Assembly (NCBI RefSeq): GCF_003149475.2
Contig: NZ_QFWV02000007.1
Span: 170,301-210,428, forward strand
Length of the DNA: 40,128 nt
Source: Oceaniradius stylonematis
GTDB taxonomy: Bacteria > Pseudomonadota > Alphaproteobacteria > Rhizobiales > Rhizobiaceae
Direction of reading: 5' to 3'
A model generated the notes under the pieces. It made no database searches. It was not told where the DNA came from and was given only the letters and a program-made list of their open reading frames with translations. Positions 8,269-16,615 of this stretch are shown here, one piece after another (positions within the stretch are counted from its first letter, which is position 1; every line of letters begins with the position of its first letter). Position numbers and translations under genes: made by a program.

Positions 8269-8724
8269 TTATTTTACCGTATCTTTTCGGCCCGGTGGGA
8301 TCGAATATGTGGCGGTGGCGTGCGCAACGATGGTGTCTTTCTCGTCGGTGATCGTCGCCTCGACCACCGCCAGCCGCCGACCCAGCTTGAGCAGCCGTCC
8401 GGTGCAGAAGATCGGCCCGGGCGCCGCCTTGTGCATGAAATTGATGTTCAGATTGGTCGTCACCGTGTGCTTGGCCGGCCCGATATGCGCCAGGATCACC
8501 ATGTAGGCGCACACATCGGCCATCGTGAACAGGGTCGGGCCGGAAACCGTGCCGCCCGGCCGCAAATGCCGCTCCTTCGGTTCGAGCCGCATCGTCGTCG
8601 CGCCCGGCTCGACGGATGCGATGTGAAACACCCGCCCGTCCATGTGCACCTGCGGGAAATCGCGCTCGATGAAGGCTTCGAGGTCGGCCACGCTCATGAT
8701 GGGCTTGTAGGGTGTGTCCGCCAT
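8269..8724 (-). CDS. PaaI-family hotdog-fold thioesterase
   Basis: This 151-residue acyl-CoA thioesterase probably hydrolyses a small acyl- or aryl-CoA in the cytoplasm. The hotdog signature is present: LRPGGTVSGPTLFTMADVCAYMV, where the Asp is the usual catalytic acid, followed by TTNLNINFMHKA and VAHATATYSIP. The ATG at 8724 has CGGAG just upstream and gives a normal family length. The much longer open frame upstream runs antisense through the enoyl-CoA hydratase gene and is not coding. The gene is divergent from that hydratase (96-bp spacer), so the two may be co-regulated in acyl-CoA metabolism. Confidence 0.9.
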   Translation of the reverse strand: MADTPYKPIMSVADLEAFIERDFPQVHMDGRVFHIASVEPGATTMRLEPKERHLRPGGTVSGPTLFTMADVCAYMVILAHIGPAKHTVTTNLNINFMHKAAPGPIFCTGRLLKLGRRLAVVEATITDEKDTIVAHATATYSIPPGRKDTVK

Positions 8725-8820
8725 GATCTCCGTCTTGCTCTCTGGTCGCGGCTTGCCGTGGCGGCGCCGCTTTGCGACAAGGGCGCTGTTACCGTTCCGC
8801 CGGCAGGGGAGGCAAGGCCC

Positions 8821-9642
8821 ATGAGCGCCACCGTGACATCGTTGAGAAAGCCCGGCGGTCTGGTTCTGGCCGGCACCGAAGGCCCGATCCGCCGCCTTAC
8901 GCTGAACAGCCCGCCCGCGAACGCGCTGTCCATCGCCATGATGGAGACGCTGCTGGCGTCCCTCAAGGAAGCCGCCGCCGACAAGGACGTCCGCGTTGTC
9001 GTGATCCGCTCCGACGAGCGCGTGTTCTGCGCGGGCCATGATCTGAAGGAACTGACCGCCCATCGGGCCGACGCCGACGGCGGAACGGCGTTCTTCAAGA
9101 AAACCTTCGATCTGTGCGCCGAACTGATGACGGCCATCGTCCGCCTTCCCAAGCCGGTGATCGCCGAGGTGGACGGACTGGCGACCGCCGCCGGCTGCCA
9201 GCTTGTCGCCAGCTGCGATCTGGCGATCTGTACGGACAGTTCGGGCTTCTGCACGCCGGGCGTCAATATCGGCCTGTTCTGCTCGACGCCCATGGTCGCC
9301 TTGTCGCGCAACGTCCACCGCAAGCAGGCGATGGAGATGCTGCTGACCGGCGAGACGATCGACGCGTCGACGGCCAGGGAGTTCGGCCTCGTCAACCGGA
9401 TCGTGCCGCGCGAATATCTGAATCAGGTTGTCACCAAATATGCGCAAGCCATTGCCGAAAAATCGGCTTTCGTCGTGCGCACCGGCAAAGAGGCCTTCTA
9501 CCGGCAGGCCGAGATGGATCTCGACGCGGCCTATGTCTACACGGCCGAGATCATGGTCGAGAACATGATGGCCGCCGATGCGGAGGAGGGTATCGGCGCG
9601 TTCCTGCAGAAGCGCAAGGCGCAATGGACGGACGAGCAATGA
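8821..9642 (+). CDS. Enoyl-CoA hydratase/isomerase (crotonase) family protein
   Basis: This 273-residue crotonase-fold protein resembles the ECHDC3-like subgroup. The oxyanion-hole segments are visible: FCAGHDLKEL and EVDGLATAAGCQLVASCDLAI. The second catalytic region reads SGFCTPGVNIGLFCSTPMVALSR, and I cannot identify the usual catalytic Glu pair with confidence, so the reaction (hydration, isomerisation or other) is open. The ATG at 8821 is preceded by GGGGAGG at good distance. The stop overlaps the start of the GNAT gene (ATGA), indicating translational coupling. Confidence 0.88.
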   Translation: MSATVTSLRKPGGLVLAGTEGPIRRLTLNSPPANALSIAMMETLLASLKEAAADKDVRVVVIRSDERVFCAGHDLKELTAHRADADGGTAFFKKTFDLCAELMTAIVRLPKPVIAEVDGLATAAGCQLVASCDLAICTDSSGFCTPGVNIGLFCSTPMVALSRNVHRKQAMEMLLTGETIDASTAREFGLVNRIVPREYLNQVVTKYAQAIAEKSAFVVRTGKEAFYRQAEMDLDAAYVYTAEIMVENMMAADAEEGIGAFLQKRKAQWTDEQ

Positions 9643-10397
9643 GCCGCAGCGAAACCGGCCTTTGCTGGACATGTGAGATGGCTTGCCGGGCGGCATGGCC
9701 GGCGGCCATCGAAGTGCGGCACGGAGATTGGACGGCGCGCTATGACGGAAGTCCGATCCGGCGCACCAACTCGCTCAACCCGCTGCCCGGCGCAACAGGG
9801 CCCACCCGCGATGTTCGCCAAGCCGCCGAGTCCTTTTATGCCGGTCGTGGGCGCCGGACGGTGATCCGTCTTCTCGATTTTGCCACGTCGGATCAAACGG
9901 CTCTTGAGAATGAAGGATATCGCTCTGAGAGCATCACTCGGACGCTCCACGCCCGGCTCAACGCGGATATTGCCGGAATCGGGCCGGACACCACACTGCA
10001 CGACCATGCCTCAGCGGGCTGGCTTGGCCTGCGGGAAACGCTCAATCCCGATGCTGGCGGCTTCCGCGCCATGCTGCAGCGGATCGAAGCACCACTCTGT
10101 TTCGCCGAAACGAAGGTTGATGAGCGGGTTGCGTCCATCGCCTATGGCGTTCTCATCGACGATCTTCTGGTCGTCGAGGCCGTTGCCACCGATCCTGACT
10201 TCCGCGGGCGTGGCCTGGCTCGCCAGACCGTCGGTGCGCTGATCAACTGGGCCCGGCGGCAAGGCGCTGGGCAAGCCACCCTGCAGGTTGTCGCCGAAAA
10301 CGCGCCCGCCCAGGCGCTCTACCGGAGGCTGGGCTTTGACAGGCTGTTGTTCTCATACAGCTACATGTATGCGCCGGAGCAGAACGATACGCAATGA
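9639..10397 (+). CDS. GNAT-family N-acetyltransferase
   Basis: This 252-residue acyltransferase has a family-specific N-terminal domain and a C-terminal GNAT domain. The acetyl-CoA-binding motif A is clear: VVEAVATDPDFRGRGLARQTVGALINWA (R/Q-x-x-G-x-A type loop at RGRGLA). Motif B follows as LQVVAENAPAQALYRRLGF. The N-terminal part (AWPAAIEVRHGDW, RRTNSLNPLPG, ESFYAGRGRRTVI) is that of a group of two-lobed GNAT proteins. The start ATG overlaps the previous stop (9639-9642) and its own stop overlaps the next start, so three genes form one coupled operon. The substrate is unknown. Confidence 0.85.
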   Translation: MSRSETGLCWTCEMACRAAWPAAIEVRHGDWTARYDGSPIRRTNSLNPLPGATGPTRDVRQAAESFYAGRGRRTVIRLLDFATSDQTALENEGYRSESITRTLHARLNADIAGIGPDTTLHDHASAGWLGLRETLNPDAGGFRAMLQRIEAPLCFAETKVDERVASIAYGVLIDDLLVVEAVATDPDFRGRGLARQTVGALINWARRQGAGQATLQVVAENAPAQALYRRLGFDRLLFSYSYMYAPEQNDTQ

Positions 10398-10834
10398 ACC
10401 ACGCACAGAACCATGACGCCTATCCGGACGAACTGATCCGTTCGGTTCTGACCAGCGTCAAGTCCATCGCGGTCGTTGGCGCGTCGCCCAATCCGGCGCG
10501 TCCGAGCCATGGCGTGACCGGCTTTCTGGTGCGCAAGGGGTTCACGGTGTTCGCCGTCAATCCCGGTCATGCCGGCAAGACGATCGCCGGCGCGCCGGTG
10601 GTCGCAACGCTCGCCGATCTGCCGCAGCCCGTCGACATGATCGACGTGTTCCGCCGGTCGGAACATCTGGGCGCTGTGGTCGATGCGGCGCTCGCGCTCG
10701 ATCCGCTGCCCAAGGTGATCTGGAGCCAGTTGGGCGTGCGCGACGATGCCGCCGCGGCCCGCGCCGAGGCTGCCGGGCTGACCGTCATCCAGGACCGCTG
10801 CCCGGCGATCGAGATGCCGCGCCTGGGCCTGTGA
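10394..10834 (+). CDS. CoA-binding (YccU-like) Rossmann protein
   Basis: This 146-residue single-domain protein of the CoA-binding / YccU type is related to the N-terminal nucleotide-binding domain of succinyl-CoA synthetase alpha. Motifs seen are KSIAVVGASPNPARPSHGVTGFL, FAVNPGHAGKTIAG and KVIWSQLGVRDDAAA. The last part (VIQDRCPAIEMPRLGL) is typical of the family. It is translationally coupled to the GNAT gene (ATGA overlap at 10394). The biochemical role of this family is not settled. Confidence 0.85.
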   Translation: MNHAQNHDAYPDELIRSVLTSVKSIAVVGASPNPARPSHGVTGFLVRKGFTVFAVNPGHAGKTIAGAPVVATLADLPQPVDMIDVFRRSEHLGAVVDAALALDPLPKVIWSQLGVRDDAAAARAEAAGLTVIQDRCPAIEMPRLGL

Positions 10835-10845
10835 TCCCGCAAAAC

Positions 10846-10883
10846 CGTTGCGCCAGACGGCTCAGGCCAGCGTTGGCGCAACG
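10846..10883. promoter_or_regulatory. Perfect 10-bp hairpin between the CoA-binding gene and metY
   Basis: CGTTGCGCCA (10846-10855) and TGGCGCAACG (10874-10883) form a perfect stem around an 18-base loop, 12 bases after the CoA-binding stop and 104 bases before metY. A smaller GCAAA/TTTGC stem follows (10901-10917). There is no adjacent T-tract. It could be a Rho-dependent end, a terminator-like barrier, or part of the metY leader. Confidence 0.4.
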
Positions 10884-10986
10884 CGAAATGGCTCCGACGC
10901 GCAAATTTGTTCTTTGCATTCGACCGGCCGCTCGCCGATAACGCCCCGGGACCAACGACAACCGACCATCCGGGAGGCACTTCATC

Positions 10987-12273
10987 ATGGCAGACCACAC
11001 GCCGGGCTTCGAGACGCTCGCCATTCACGCGGGCGCGCAGCCCGATCCGACCACCAATGCGCGCATCACGCCGATCTATCAGACGACATCGTTCGTCTTC
11101 GACAGCGCCGACCATGCGGCACGGCTGTTCGGCCTTCAGGAATTCGGCAACATCTACACCCGCATCATGAACCCGACCAATGCGGTGCTCGAAGAGCGCG
11201 TCGCGGCGCTGGAGGGCGGCACCGCGGCGCTGGCGGTGGCATCGGGCCATGCCGCGCAGCTCCTGGTCTTCCACACGCTGATGAATTCCGGCGACAATTT
11301 CGTCGCCTCGACGCGCCTTTACGGCGGATCGATCAATCAGTTCGGCCAGGCCTTCAAGAATTTCGACTGGCAGGTCCGCTGGGCCGACATGGACGATGTC
11401 GCCGCGCTCGAAGCGCAGATCGACGACCGCACCCGCGCTGTCTTCGTGGAAAGCATCGCCAACCCCGGCGGCGTGATCACCGATATCGAGGCGGTTGCCA
11501 AGGTGGCGCACAAGCACGGCCTGCCGCTGATCGTCGACAACACGATGGCGACGCCATACCTTATCCGGCCGATCGAGCACGGCGCCGACATCGTCGTCCA
11601 TTCGCTGACCAAGTTCATCGGCGGTCACGGCAACTCCATGGGCGGCATCATCGTCGATGGCGGCACGTTCGACTGGTCGGCCTCGGGCAACTATCCGATG
11701 CTGTCGGCGCCGCGCGAGGAATATGGCGGCGTGGTGCTGCACGAAGCGCTCGGCAACATCGCCTTTGCCATCGCCTGCCGGGTGTTGGGCCTGCGCGACT
11801 TCGGCCCGGCGCTTTCTCCGTTCAACGCTTTCCAGATCCTGACCGGGCTCGAAACGCTGCCGCTGAGAATGCAGCGCCATTGCGACAATGCGCACGAGGT
11901 TGCCAAGCACCTCAACAAGCACGATGCCGTCGCCTGGGTCCGTTATGCCGGCCTGAAGGGCGACACCTACAAGGATCTGCAGAAGAAATATGCGCCCAAG
12001 GGCGGCGGATCGGTTTTCACCTTCGGCCTGAAGGGCGGCTACGAGGCGGGCGTCAAGTTTGTCGAAGGCCTCGAACTGTTCTCGCACCTTGCCAATATCG
12101 GCGACACGCGCTCGCTTGTGATCCATCCGGCTTCGACCACCCACCGGCAATTGAGCGACGAGCAGCGTGACGCCGCCGGCGCGGGCAACGATGTGGTGCG
12201 CCTGTCGGTCGGCATCGAGAATGTCGATGACATCATCGCCGACATCGACCAGGCGCTGGCCAAGGCCGGCTGA
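10987..12273 (+). CDS. metY: O-acetylhomoserine aminocarboxypropyltransferase (sulfhydrylase)
   Basis: This PLP enzyme of the Cys/Met metabolism family makes homocysteine from O-acetylhomoserine and sulfide. The 428-residue length is that of MetY rather than the shorter MetZ. Seen are GFETLAIHAGAQPDPTTNAR, YTRIMNPTNAVLEERVAALEGG, PLP-contacting Asp184 in LIVDNTMATP, and the Schiff-base Lys209 in HSLTKFIGGHGNSMGG. The start has GGGAGG about ten bases upstream. It stands alone between a hairpin and a strong terminator. I looked for a SAM-II riboswitch in the leader and could not recognise one. Confidence 0.93.
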   Translation: MADHTPGFETLAIHAGAQPDPTTNARITPIYQTTSFVFDSADHAARLFGLQEFGNIYTRIMNPTNAVLEERVAALEGGTAALAVASGHAAQLLVFHTLMNSGDNFVASTRLYGGSINQFGQAFKNFDWQVRWADMDDVAALEAQIDDRTRAVFVESIANPGGVITDIEAVAKVAHKHGLPLIVDNTMATPYLIRPIEHGADIVVHSLTKFIGGHGNSMGGIIVDGGTFDWSASGNYPMLSAPREEYGGVVLHEALGNIAFAIACRVLGLRDFGPALSPFNAFQILTGLETLPLRMQRHCDNAHEVAKHLNKHDAVAWVRYAGLKGDTYKDLQKKYAPKGGGSVFTFGLKGGYEAGVKFVEGLELFSHLANIGDTRSLVIHPASTTHRQLSDEQRDAAGAGNDVVRLSVGIENVDDIIADIDQALAKAG

Positions 12274-12298
12274 CCGGGCATCAGAACCGCTTGTTTAG

Positions 12299-12324
12299 AG
12301 GGCCGCCCATGTGCGGCCCTTTTT
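12299..12324 (+). terminator. Rho-independent terminator of metY
   Basis: AGGGCCGC, loop CCATGT, GGCGGCCCT-type pairing partner GCGGCCCT (12313-12320), then TTTTT. It lies 25 bases after the metY stop. Confidence 0.9.
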
Positions 12325-12412
12325 GGTTGCGCGTATTGACCTGCCGCAAGGCGGACGGAGCGGCGGGATGCTTTTGTGAACCCAGGAGACGCAGGAAAAC
12401 GGGAGTGCGCCG

Positions 12413-12700
12413 ATGCGCCATCAGATCATCGCTTTTTCCGCCGCCGTGTTGGTGGCGGCAAGCCTGCCCGCGCTTGCCCAGTCCACCGACCCGGCGTGGC
12501 TCGATGCCGTCTCCGAGCAGTTGGCGCGAGACCAACAGTGCCAGGTCGAGTATTTCGTCAACATCCGTGAGGGCGAACTCGCCGGACGAAGAACGTTCGA
12601 GGCACGCGCCCAATGCCGGGACGGCCGACAGTTTGATGCGGCGCGCACCGAGCCGGAAGCCGAATTCACGCTCAAGATCTGCGAAGTCACGGTCTGCTGA
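12413..12700 (+). CDS. Small exported protein with Sec signal peptide, unknown function
   Basis: This 95-residue protein has a clear signal peptide (MRHQIIAFSAAVLVAASLPA, cleavage expected after ALA at about residue 22). The mature part of about 73 residues contains four cysteines, two of them near the C terminus (KICEVTVC), which could form disulfides in the periplasm. GGGAG lies nine bases before the ATG. I do not recognise the family. Its stop abuts the P450 stop exactly (TGATCA, 12698-12703). Confidence 0.78.
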   Translation: MRHQIIAFSAAVLVAASLPALAQSTDPAWLDAVSEQLARDQQCQVEYFVNIREGELAGRRTFEARAQCRDGRQFDAARTEPEAEFTLKICEVTVC

Positions 12701-13954
12701 TCACCGCCAGCCAAGCACTGCGCGCTCCAGCCCGTGAAAATGGTAGGCGTCGGCATAGCGCGGCGTCTCGGCAAAGCGGATGCCCGGCAGCCGCGCGAAC
12801 AGGACCGACAGCGCTTCCTGCAGTTCGATCCGCGCCAGCGGCGCACCGATGCAGAAGTGAAGACCGGCGCCGAAGGTGACATTGGCCTGACCGGTCCGAT
12901 ACGGGTCGAACCTGTCCGGATCGGCAAAGCGGCGCGGGTCGCGGTTGGCCGCGCCGAGCAGCAGGCCGATCCGGTCGCCCTTCTTCAGCGCGACCATCGT
13001 GCCATCGGCTTCCAGTTCCATGTCTTCGAGCGCATAGCGCGTGAACATGTGCAGCGGCGCGTCATGGCGCAGGCACTCCTCTACCGTTGTCGCCGTCGCC
13101 TCGGCATCGGCAAAGAGCCCGCGTGGATCAAGCTTCGAAGCCAGGATCGAGCGCATCGCATTGCCGATCTGGTGCACGGTCGCTTCATGACCGGCATTGA
13201 GCAGCAGGATCACCGTCGACACCAGTTCGTCCACCGACAGCGTCTCGCCGTCATCTTCCGCAGCGATCAGCGCCGAAAGCAGATCGTCGCCCGGATCGGC
13301 GCGCTTTTCGGCGATCCGGGCGCGCAGGAAGCCGGCGAAATCGCGAGCAGCGGTGTTCGCCGCGATCTGGTCGCCCATCGGCGGGTCGAGCACATACATT
13401 TTGACGATCGCATGAGACCAGCCGAGCAGTTGCGGCCCGGCTTCCACCGGCACGCCCAGCAGGGTGCAGATCGTTGTCAGCGGGATGGGCGTTGCGTAGG
13501 CCGACAGCAATTCGACCTGTCCGTCGGCCTCGAACCCGTCGATCAAAGCATGGCAGAGCGCGTTGATCTGCGGGCGTAGCCGTTCCACCTGCCGCGCGAC
13601 GAACGCCTTGGTGATCAGCCGCCTCAGCCGCGTATGCGCCGGCGGCTCCAACTCCAGGAGCGAGTGCCGTTCGACGGCGTCGAAATCGGCCAGATGCGCC
13701 GGGCGCGGCGGCCAGCCCAGTTCCTCGCGCGTGGCCACATGCAGCACCTGCCGGCCGAACCGCCGGTCGCGCAGGAGCCGATCGACGGTCTCATATCCGG
13801 CAAAGCACCAATGCCCGTATTCCTCCCAGAAGAAAGCCTGACCATCGGCATGCCAGCGCCCGTAGGCGCGATAGACGTCCTGCACGAAGTGCGGATTGCG
13901 CGGGTCGACCGAACGTGCGCGCGGGCCGCTGCGTGGTGGGGTTCCGGCATTCAC
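12701..13954 (-). CDS. Cytochrome P450
   Basis: This 417-residue soluble bacterial P450 monooxygenase shows all core motifs: the I-helix AGHEAT (254-259), the ExxR pair Glu293/Arg296 in VEECLRH, and the heme loop FGAGLHFCIGAPLAR with Cys368 as axial ligand. I chose the GTG at 13954 because AGGGA lies about ten bases upstream and because MNAGTPPRSGPRARS gives the usual N-terminal length. The frame stays open upstream, but that part reads antisense over the clpP leader. No ferredoxin or ferredoxin reductase gene is nearby, so its electron donors must be encoded elsewhere. The substrate is unknown. Confidence 0.92.
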   Translation of the reverse strand: MNAGTPPRSGPRARSVDPRNPHFVQDVYRAYGRWHADGQAFFWEEYGHWCFAGYETVDRLLRDRRFGRQVLHVATREELGWPPRPAHLADFDAVERHSLLELEPPAHTRLRRLITKAFVARQVERLRPQINALCHALIDGFEADGQVELLSAYATPIPLTTICTLLGVPVEAGPQLLGWSHAIVKMYVLDPPMGDQIAANTAARDFAGFLRARIAEKRADPGDDLLSALIAAEDDGETLSVDELVSTVILLLNAGHEATVHQIGNAMRSILASKLDPRGLFADAEATATTVEECLRHDAPLHMFTRYALEDMELEADGTMVALKKGDRIGLLLGAANRDPRRFADPDRFDPYRTGQANVTFGAGLHFCIGAPLARIELQEALSVLFARLPGIRFAETPRYADAYHFHGLERAVLGWR

Positions 13955-14136
13955 GATTACGTGTCCCTGATGGCTTGGTCCGGCCGCGTTCTGCGGCGTT
14001 TTCCATCGCCGGGCAACCAATTGGCCGGCCTCTCTTGCGAACCGCCCGGTGCCCGCCCTATCTAGATGGCCAGTTTGACACTGATTCCCGCCGTCCTGCC
14101 CGCGTTTGCGCGGCAAAACCCCGAAAAAGGTGACGC

Positions 14137-14772
14137 ATGCCAAGCCCGATCGATACCGTGATGAATCTCGTGCCCATGGTCGTCGAACAGACCAACCGTG
14201 GCGAGCGCGCCTATGACATCTTCTCGCGCCTGCTCAAGGAGCGCATCATCTTCATCACCGGCCCGATCGAGGACGGCATGGCGTCGCTGGTCTGCGCGCA
14301 GCTTTTGTTCCTCGAGGCCGACAATCCGAAAAAAGAGATCGCCATGTACATCAATTCGCCCGGCGGCGTCGTTACGGCCGGGCTGGCGATCTACGATACG
14401 ATGCAGTTCATCAAGCCGCCCATTTCCACGCTGTGCACCGGCCAGGCCATGTCGATGGGCTCGTTCCTTCTTGCCGCCGGCGCCAAGGACATGCGCTTTG
14501 GCCTGCCCAACGCCAATGTGATGGTGCACCAGCCGTCCGGCGGTTATCAGGGTCAGGCGACCGACATTCTCATCCACGCCGAATTCACCCAGAAGCTGAA
14601 GCGCCGCCTGAACGAAATCTATGTCAAGCACACCGGTCAGGATTACGAGACAATCGAAAAGGCGCTCGAGCGCGACAATTTCATGAGCGCCGAGGAAGCC
14701 AGGGACTTCGGGCTCATCGACAAGGTGATCACCTCGCGCGAGGCGATGGAGAACGAAGCCAAGGGCGACTGA
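14137..14772 (+). CDS. clpP: ATP-dependent Clp protease proteolytic subunit
   Basis: This 211-residue serine peptidase forms the double-heptamer chamber used by ClpX and ClpA. The catalytic triad is Ser106 (GQAMSMGSF), His131 (MVHQPSGG) and Asp180 (LERDNFM), with the same Ser-Asp spacing as E. coli ClpP. The N terminus ([25 protein letters not shown]) is of the rhizobial type. AAAGGTG precedes the ATG. It is followed 285 bp later by clpX, its partner ATPase. Confidence 0.97.
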   Translation: MPSPIDTVMNLVPMVVEQTNRGERAYDIFSRLLKERIIFITGPIEDGMASLVCAQLLFLEADNPKKEIAMYINSPGGVVTAGLAIYDTMQFIKPPISTLCTGQAMSMGSFLLAAGAKDMRFGLPNANVMVHQPSGGYQGQATDILIHAEFTQKLKRRLNEIYVKHTGQDYETIEKALERDNFMSAEEARDFGLIDKVITSREAMENEAKGD

Positions 14773-14869
14773 GCCGATAATGCGCGCCGGGTGCGGCACA
14801 TTTGCCACGCATTGGTGATTGCTCTGGGCGCGCGACGCGCTAGGGTTCCTGTCCGGAGCGCTTGGCGCG

Positions 14870-14910
14870 TTAAGGTCTTGTTGACAAAGGCAGCCTTAGC
14901 CTTTGATGAT
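14870..14910 (+). promoter_or_regulatory. Candidate clpX promoter with CtrA-like half sites
   Basis: The 285-bp gap between clpP and clpX holds TTGACA (14881-14886), an 18-base spacer and GATGAT (4 of 6 match to TATAAT; 14905-14910). The spacer contains AAGGC/GCCTT. TTAA (14870-14873), seven bases, then TTGA (14881-14884) overlaps the -35 and is one base from a CtrA site (TTAA-N7-TTAA). I see no gene in the rest of the gap. Confidence 0.4.
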
Positions 14911-15057
14911 TCGGGTGTCGGGTTTGTGTCTTTGCTGCTTGTGTATATGGTGCCGAAGGGTTTTGACCCCGGCGTGGTCTGAGTGCTCCGTGATTGCGCG
15001 ATCGCCGGCCCGGCCAGGCAGGTGGCCGCCCAGGTTCGGCGCAGGAAAGGATAGACG

Positions 15058-16344
15058 ATGAGCAAGGTTTCCTCGAGCGGTGGCGGCGGCGACGCCAAGA
15101 ACACGCTCTATTGCTCATTCTGCGGCAAGAGCCAGCACGAGGTCCGCAAGCTGATTGCCGGGCCGACCGTGTTCATCTGCGATGAGTGCGTCGAACTGTG
15201 CATGGACATCATCCGCGAGGAGAACAAGTCCTCGATCTCCAAGTCCAAGGAAGGCGTACCCACGCCGCAGGAGATCCTGGGCGTCCTCGACGACTATGTG
15301 ATCGGCCAGGAGCGCGCCAAGCGCATCCTTTCGGTTGCCGTCCACAACCACTACAAGCGCCTCGCCCATGCCGAGAAGAACGAGGATGTGGAGCTTGCCA
15401 AGTCCAACATCCTGCTCATCGGCCCGACCGGCTGCGGCAAGACGCTGCTCGCCCAGACGCTGGCGCGCATCATCGACGTGCCGTTCACGATGGCCGACGC
15501 GACCACGCTGACCGAGGCGGGCTATGTCGGCGAGGATGTCGAGAACATCATTTTGAAGCTGCTCCAGGCGTCCGACTACAATGTCGAGCGCGCCCAGCGC
15601 GGCATCGTCTATATCGACGAGATCGACAAGATTTCGCGCAAATCTGACAATCCCTCGATCACCCGCGACGTGTCGGGCGAGGGCGTCCAGCAGGCGCTTT
15701 TGAAGATCATGGAAGGCACGGTCGCCTCGGTGCCGCCGCAGGGCGGACGCAAGCATCCGCAGCAGGAGTTCCTGCAGGTCGACACCGCCAACATCCTGTT
15801 CATCTCGGGCGGCGCCTTCGCCGGCCTCGACAAGATCATTTCCGACCGCGGCACCAACACGTCGATCGGATTTGCCGCCACCGTCGAGGCCGCCGACGAG
15901 CGCAAGACCGGGGAACTGTTCCGCAAGGTCGAGCCCGAAGACCTGTTGCGCTTCGGGCTGATCCCCGAGTTTGTCGGCCGCCTGCCGGTCTTGGCGACGC
16001 TTGAGGATCTCGATGAGGAAGCGCTGGTGCAAATCCTGACCGAGCCCAAGAATGCGCTCGTCAAGCAGTATCAGCGCCTGTTCGAGATGGAAAACGTGCA
16101 ACTGACGTTCCACGAGGACGCCCTGCGGGCCATCGCCCGGCGCGCCATCGAGCGCAAGACCGGCGCGCGCGGCCTGCGCTCGATCATGGAAACGATCCTG
16201 CTCGACACCATGTTTGAGCTTCCGGCGCTGGAAGGCGTTCGCGAAGTCGTGATTTCGGACGAGGTCGTCACCGGCGGCGCGCGGCCGCTCTACATCTATT
16301 CCGACAAGGAAGACGAGGCCGAGGCCACCGCCGAGAGCGCGTGA
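15058..16344 (+). CDS. clpX: ATP-dependent Clp protease ATP-binding subunit
   Basis: This 428-residue AAA+ unfoldase feeds substrates to ClpP. The N-terminal zinc-binding domain has Cys19, Cys22, Cys41 and Cys44 ([18 protein letters not shown]). Walker A is GPTGCGKT, Walker B is VYIDEIDKI, the pore loop is in [10 protein letters not shown], and an IGF-like ClpP-binding loop is present (TSIGFAATV). AAAGGA precedes the ATG. The length is normal. Confidence 0.97.
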   Translation: MSKVSSSGGGGDAKNTLYCSFCGKSQHEVRKLIAGPTVFICDECVELCMDIIREENKSSISKSKEGVPTPQEILGVLDDYVIGQERAKRILSVAVHNHYKRLAHAEKNEDVELAKSNILLIGPTGCGKTLLAQTLARIIDVPFTMADATTLTEAGYVGEDVENIILKLLQASDYNVERAQRGIVYIDEIDKISRKSDNPSITRDVSGEGVQQALLKIMEGTVASVPPQGGRKHPQQEFLQVDTANILFISGGAFAGLDKIISDRGTNTSIGFAATVEAADERKTGELFRKVEPEDLLRFGLIPEFVGRLPVLATLEDLDEEALVQILTEPKNALVKQYQRLFEMENVQLTFHEDALRAIARRAIERKTGARGLRSIMETILLDTMFELPALEGVREVVISDEVVTGGARPLYIYSDKEDEAEATAESA

Positions 16345-16615
16345 CGTTTTAGCCCGGCTGCCGGGGCCACCGGCCAGTGCATGAGTGAATCATCTTTGGG
16401 TTTCGCCGTCGCGGCACCATTGTCGCGATTGTGCGAATCTGCGTTCGGCGCGAAGGTGGACATCAGGGCCCGGCCGCAATGGTTGAAATGACGGTCTTCC
16501 GGCGCCAGTTAACCACCAGGGCATGACATGCCCGCTCCTGCCGCCGGGACTTCGGTACGGCGGCCAATCCGGCAAATGGCCGATATCGGCCAAAAGCCTT
16601 GAAAGGACGAAACGC
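16345..16615 (+). promoter_or_regulatory. clpX-lon intergenic region
   Basis: This 271-bp spacer has no gene. It contains GGGCAT-GAC-ATGCCC (16519-16533), the perfect palindrome listed separately (16577-16592), and the lon Shine-Dalgarno AAAGGA. I see no convincing terminator for clpX and no clear sigma-70 or sigma-32 promoter, although both would be expected here. Confidence 0.45.
16577..16592. repeat. 16-bp perfect palindrome upstream of lon
   Basis: TGGCCGATATCGGCCA is a perfect palindrome without a spacer, ending 23 bases before the lon start codon and just before its ribosome-binding site. The lack of a loop fits a protein-binding operator better than an RNA hairpin. Confidence 0.6.

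Noticed and set aside
10835-10986. SAM-II riboswitch before metY
   Set aside because: Alphaproteobacterial methionine genes often have one, but I could not find the conserved loop and pseudoknot sequence. A covariance search could overturn this.
14791-14982. Small 63-codon open frame in the clpP-clpX gap
   Set aside because: It starts at a GTG with no Shine-Dalgarno, has no family-like sequence, and overlaps the candidate clpX promoter.
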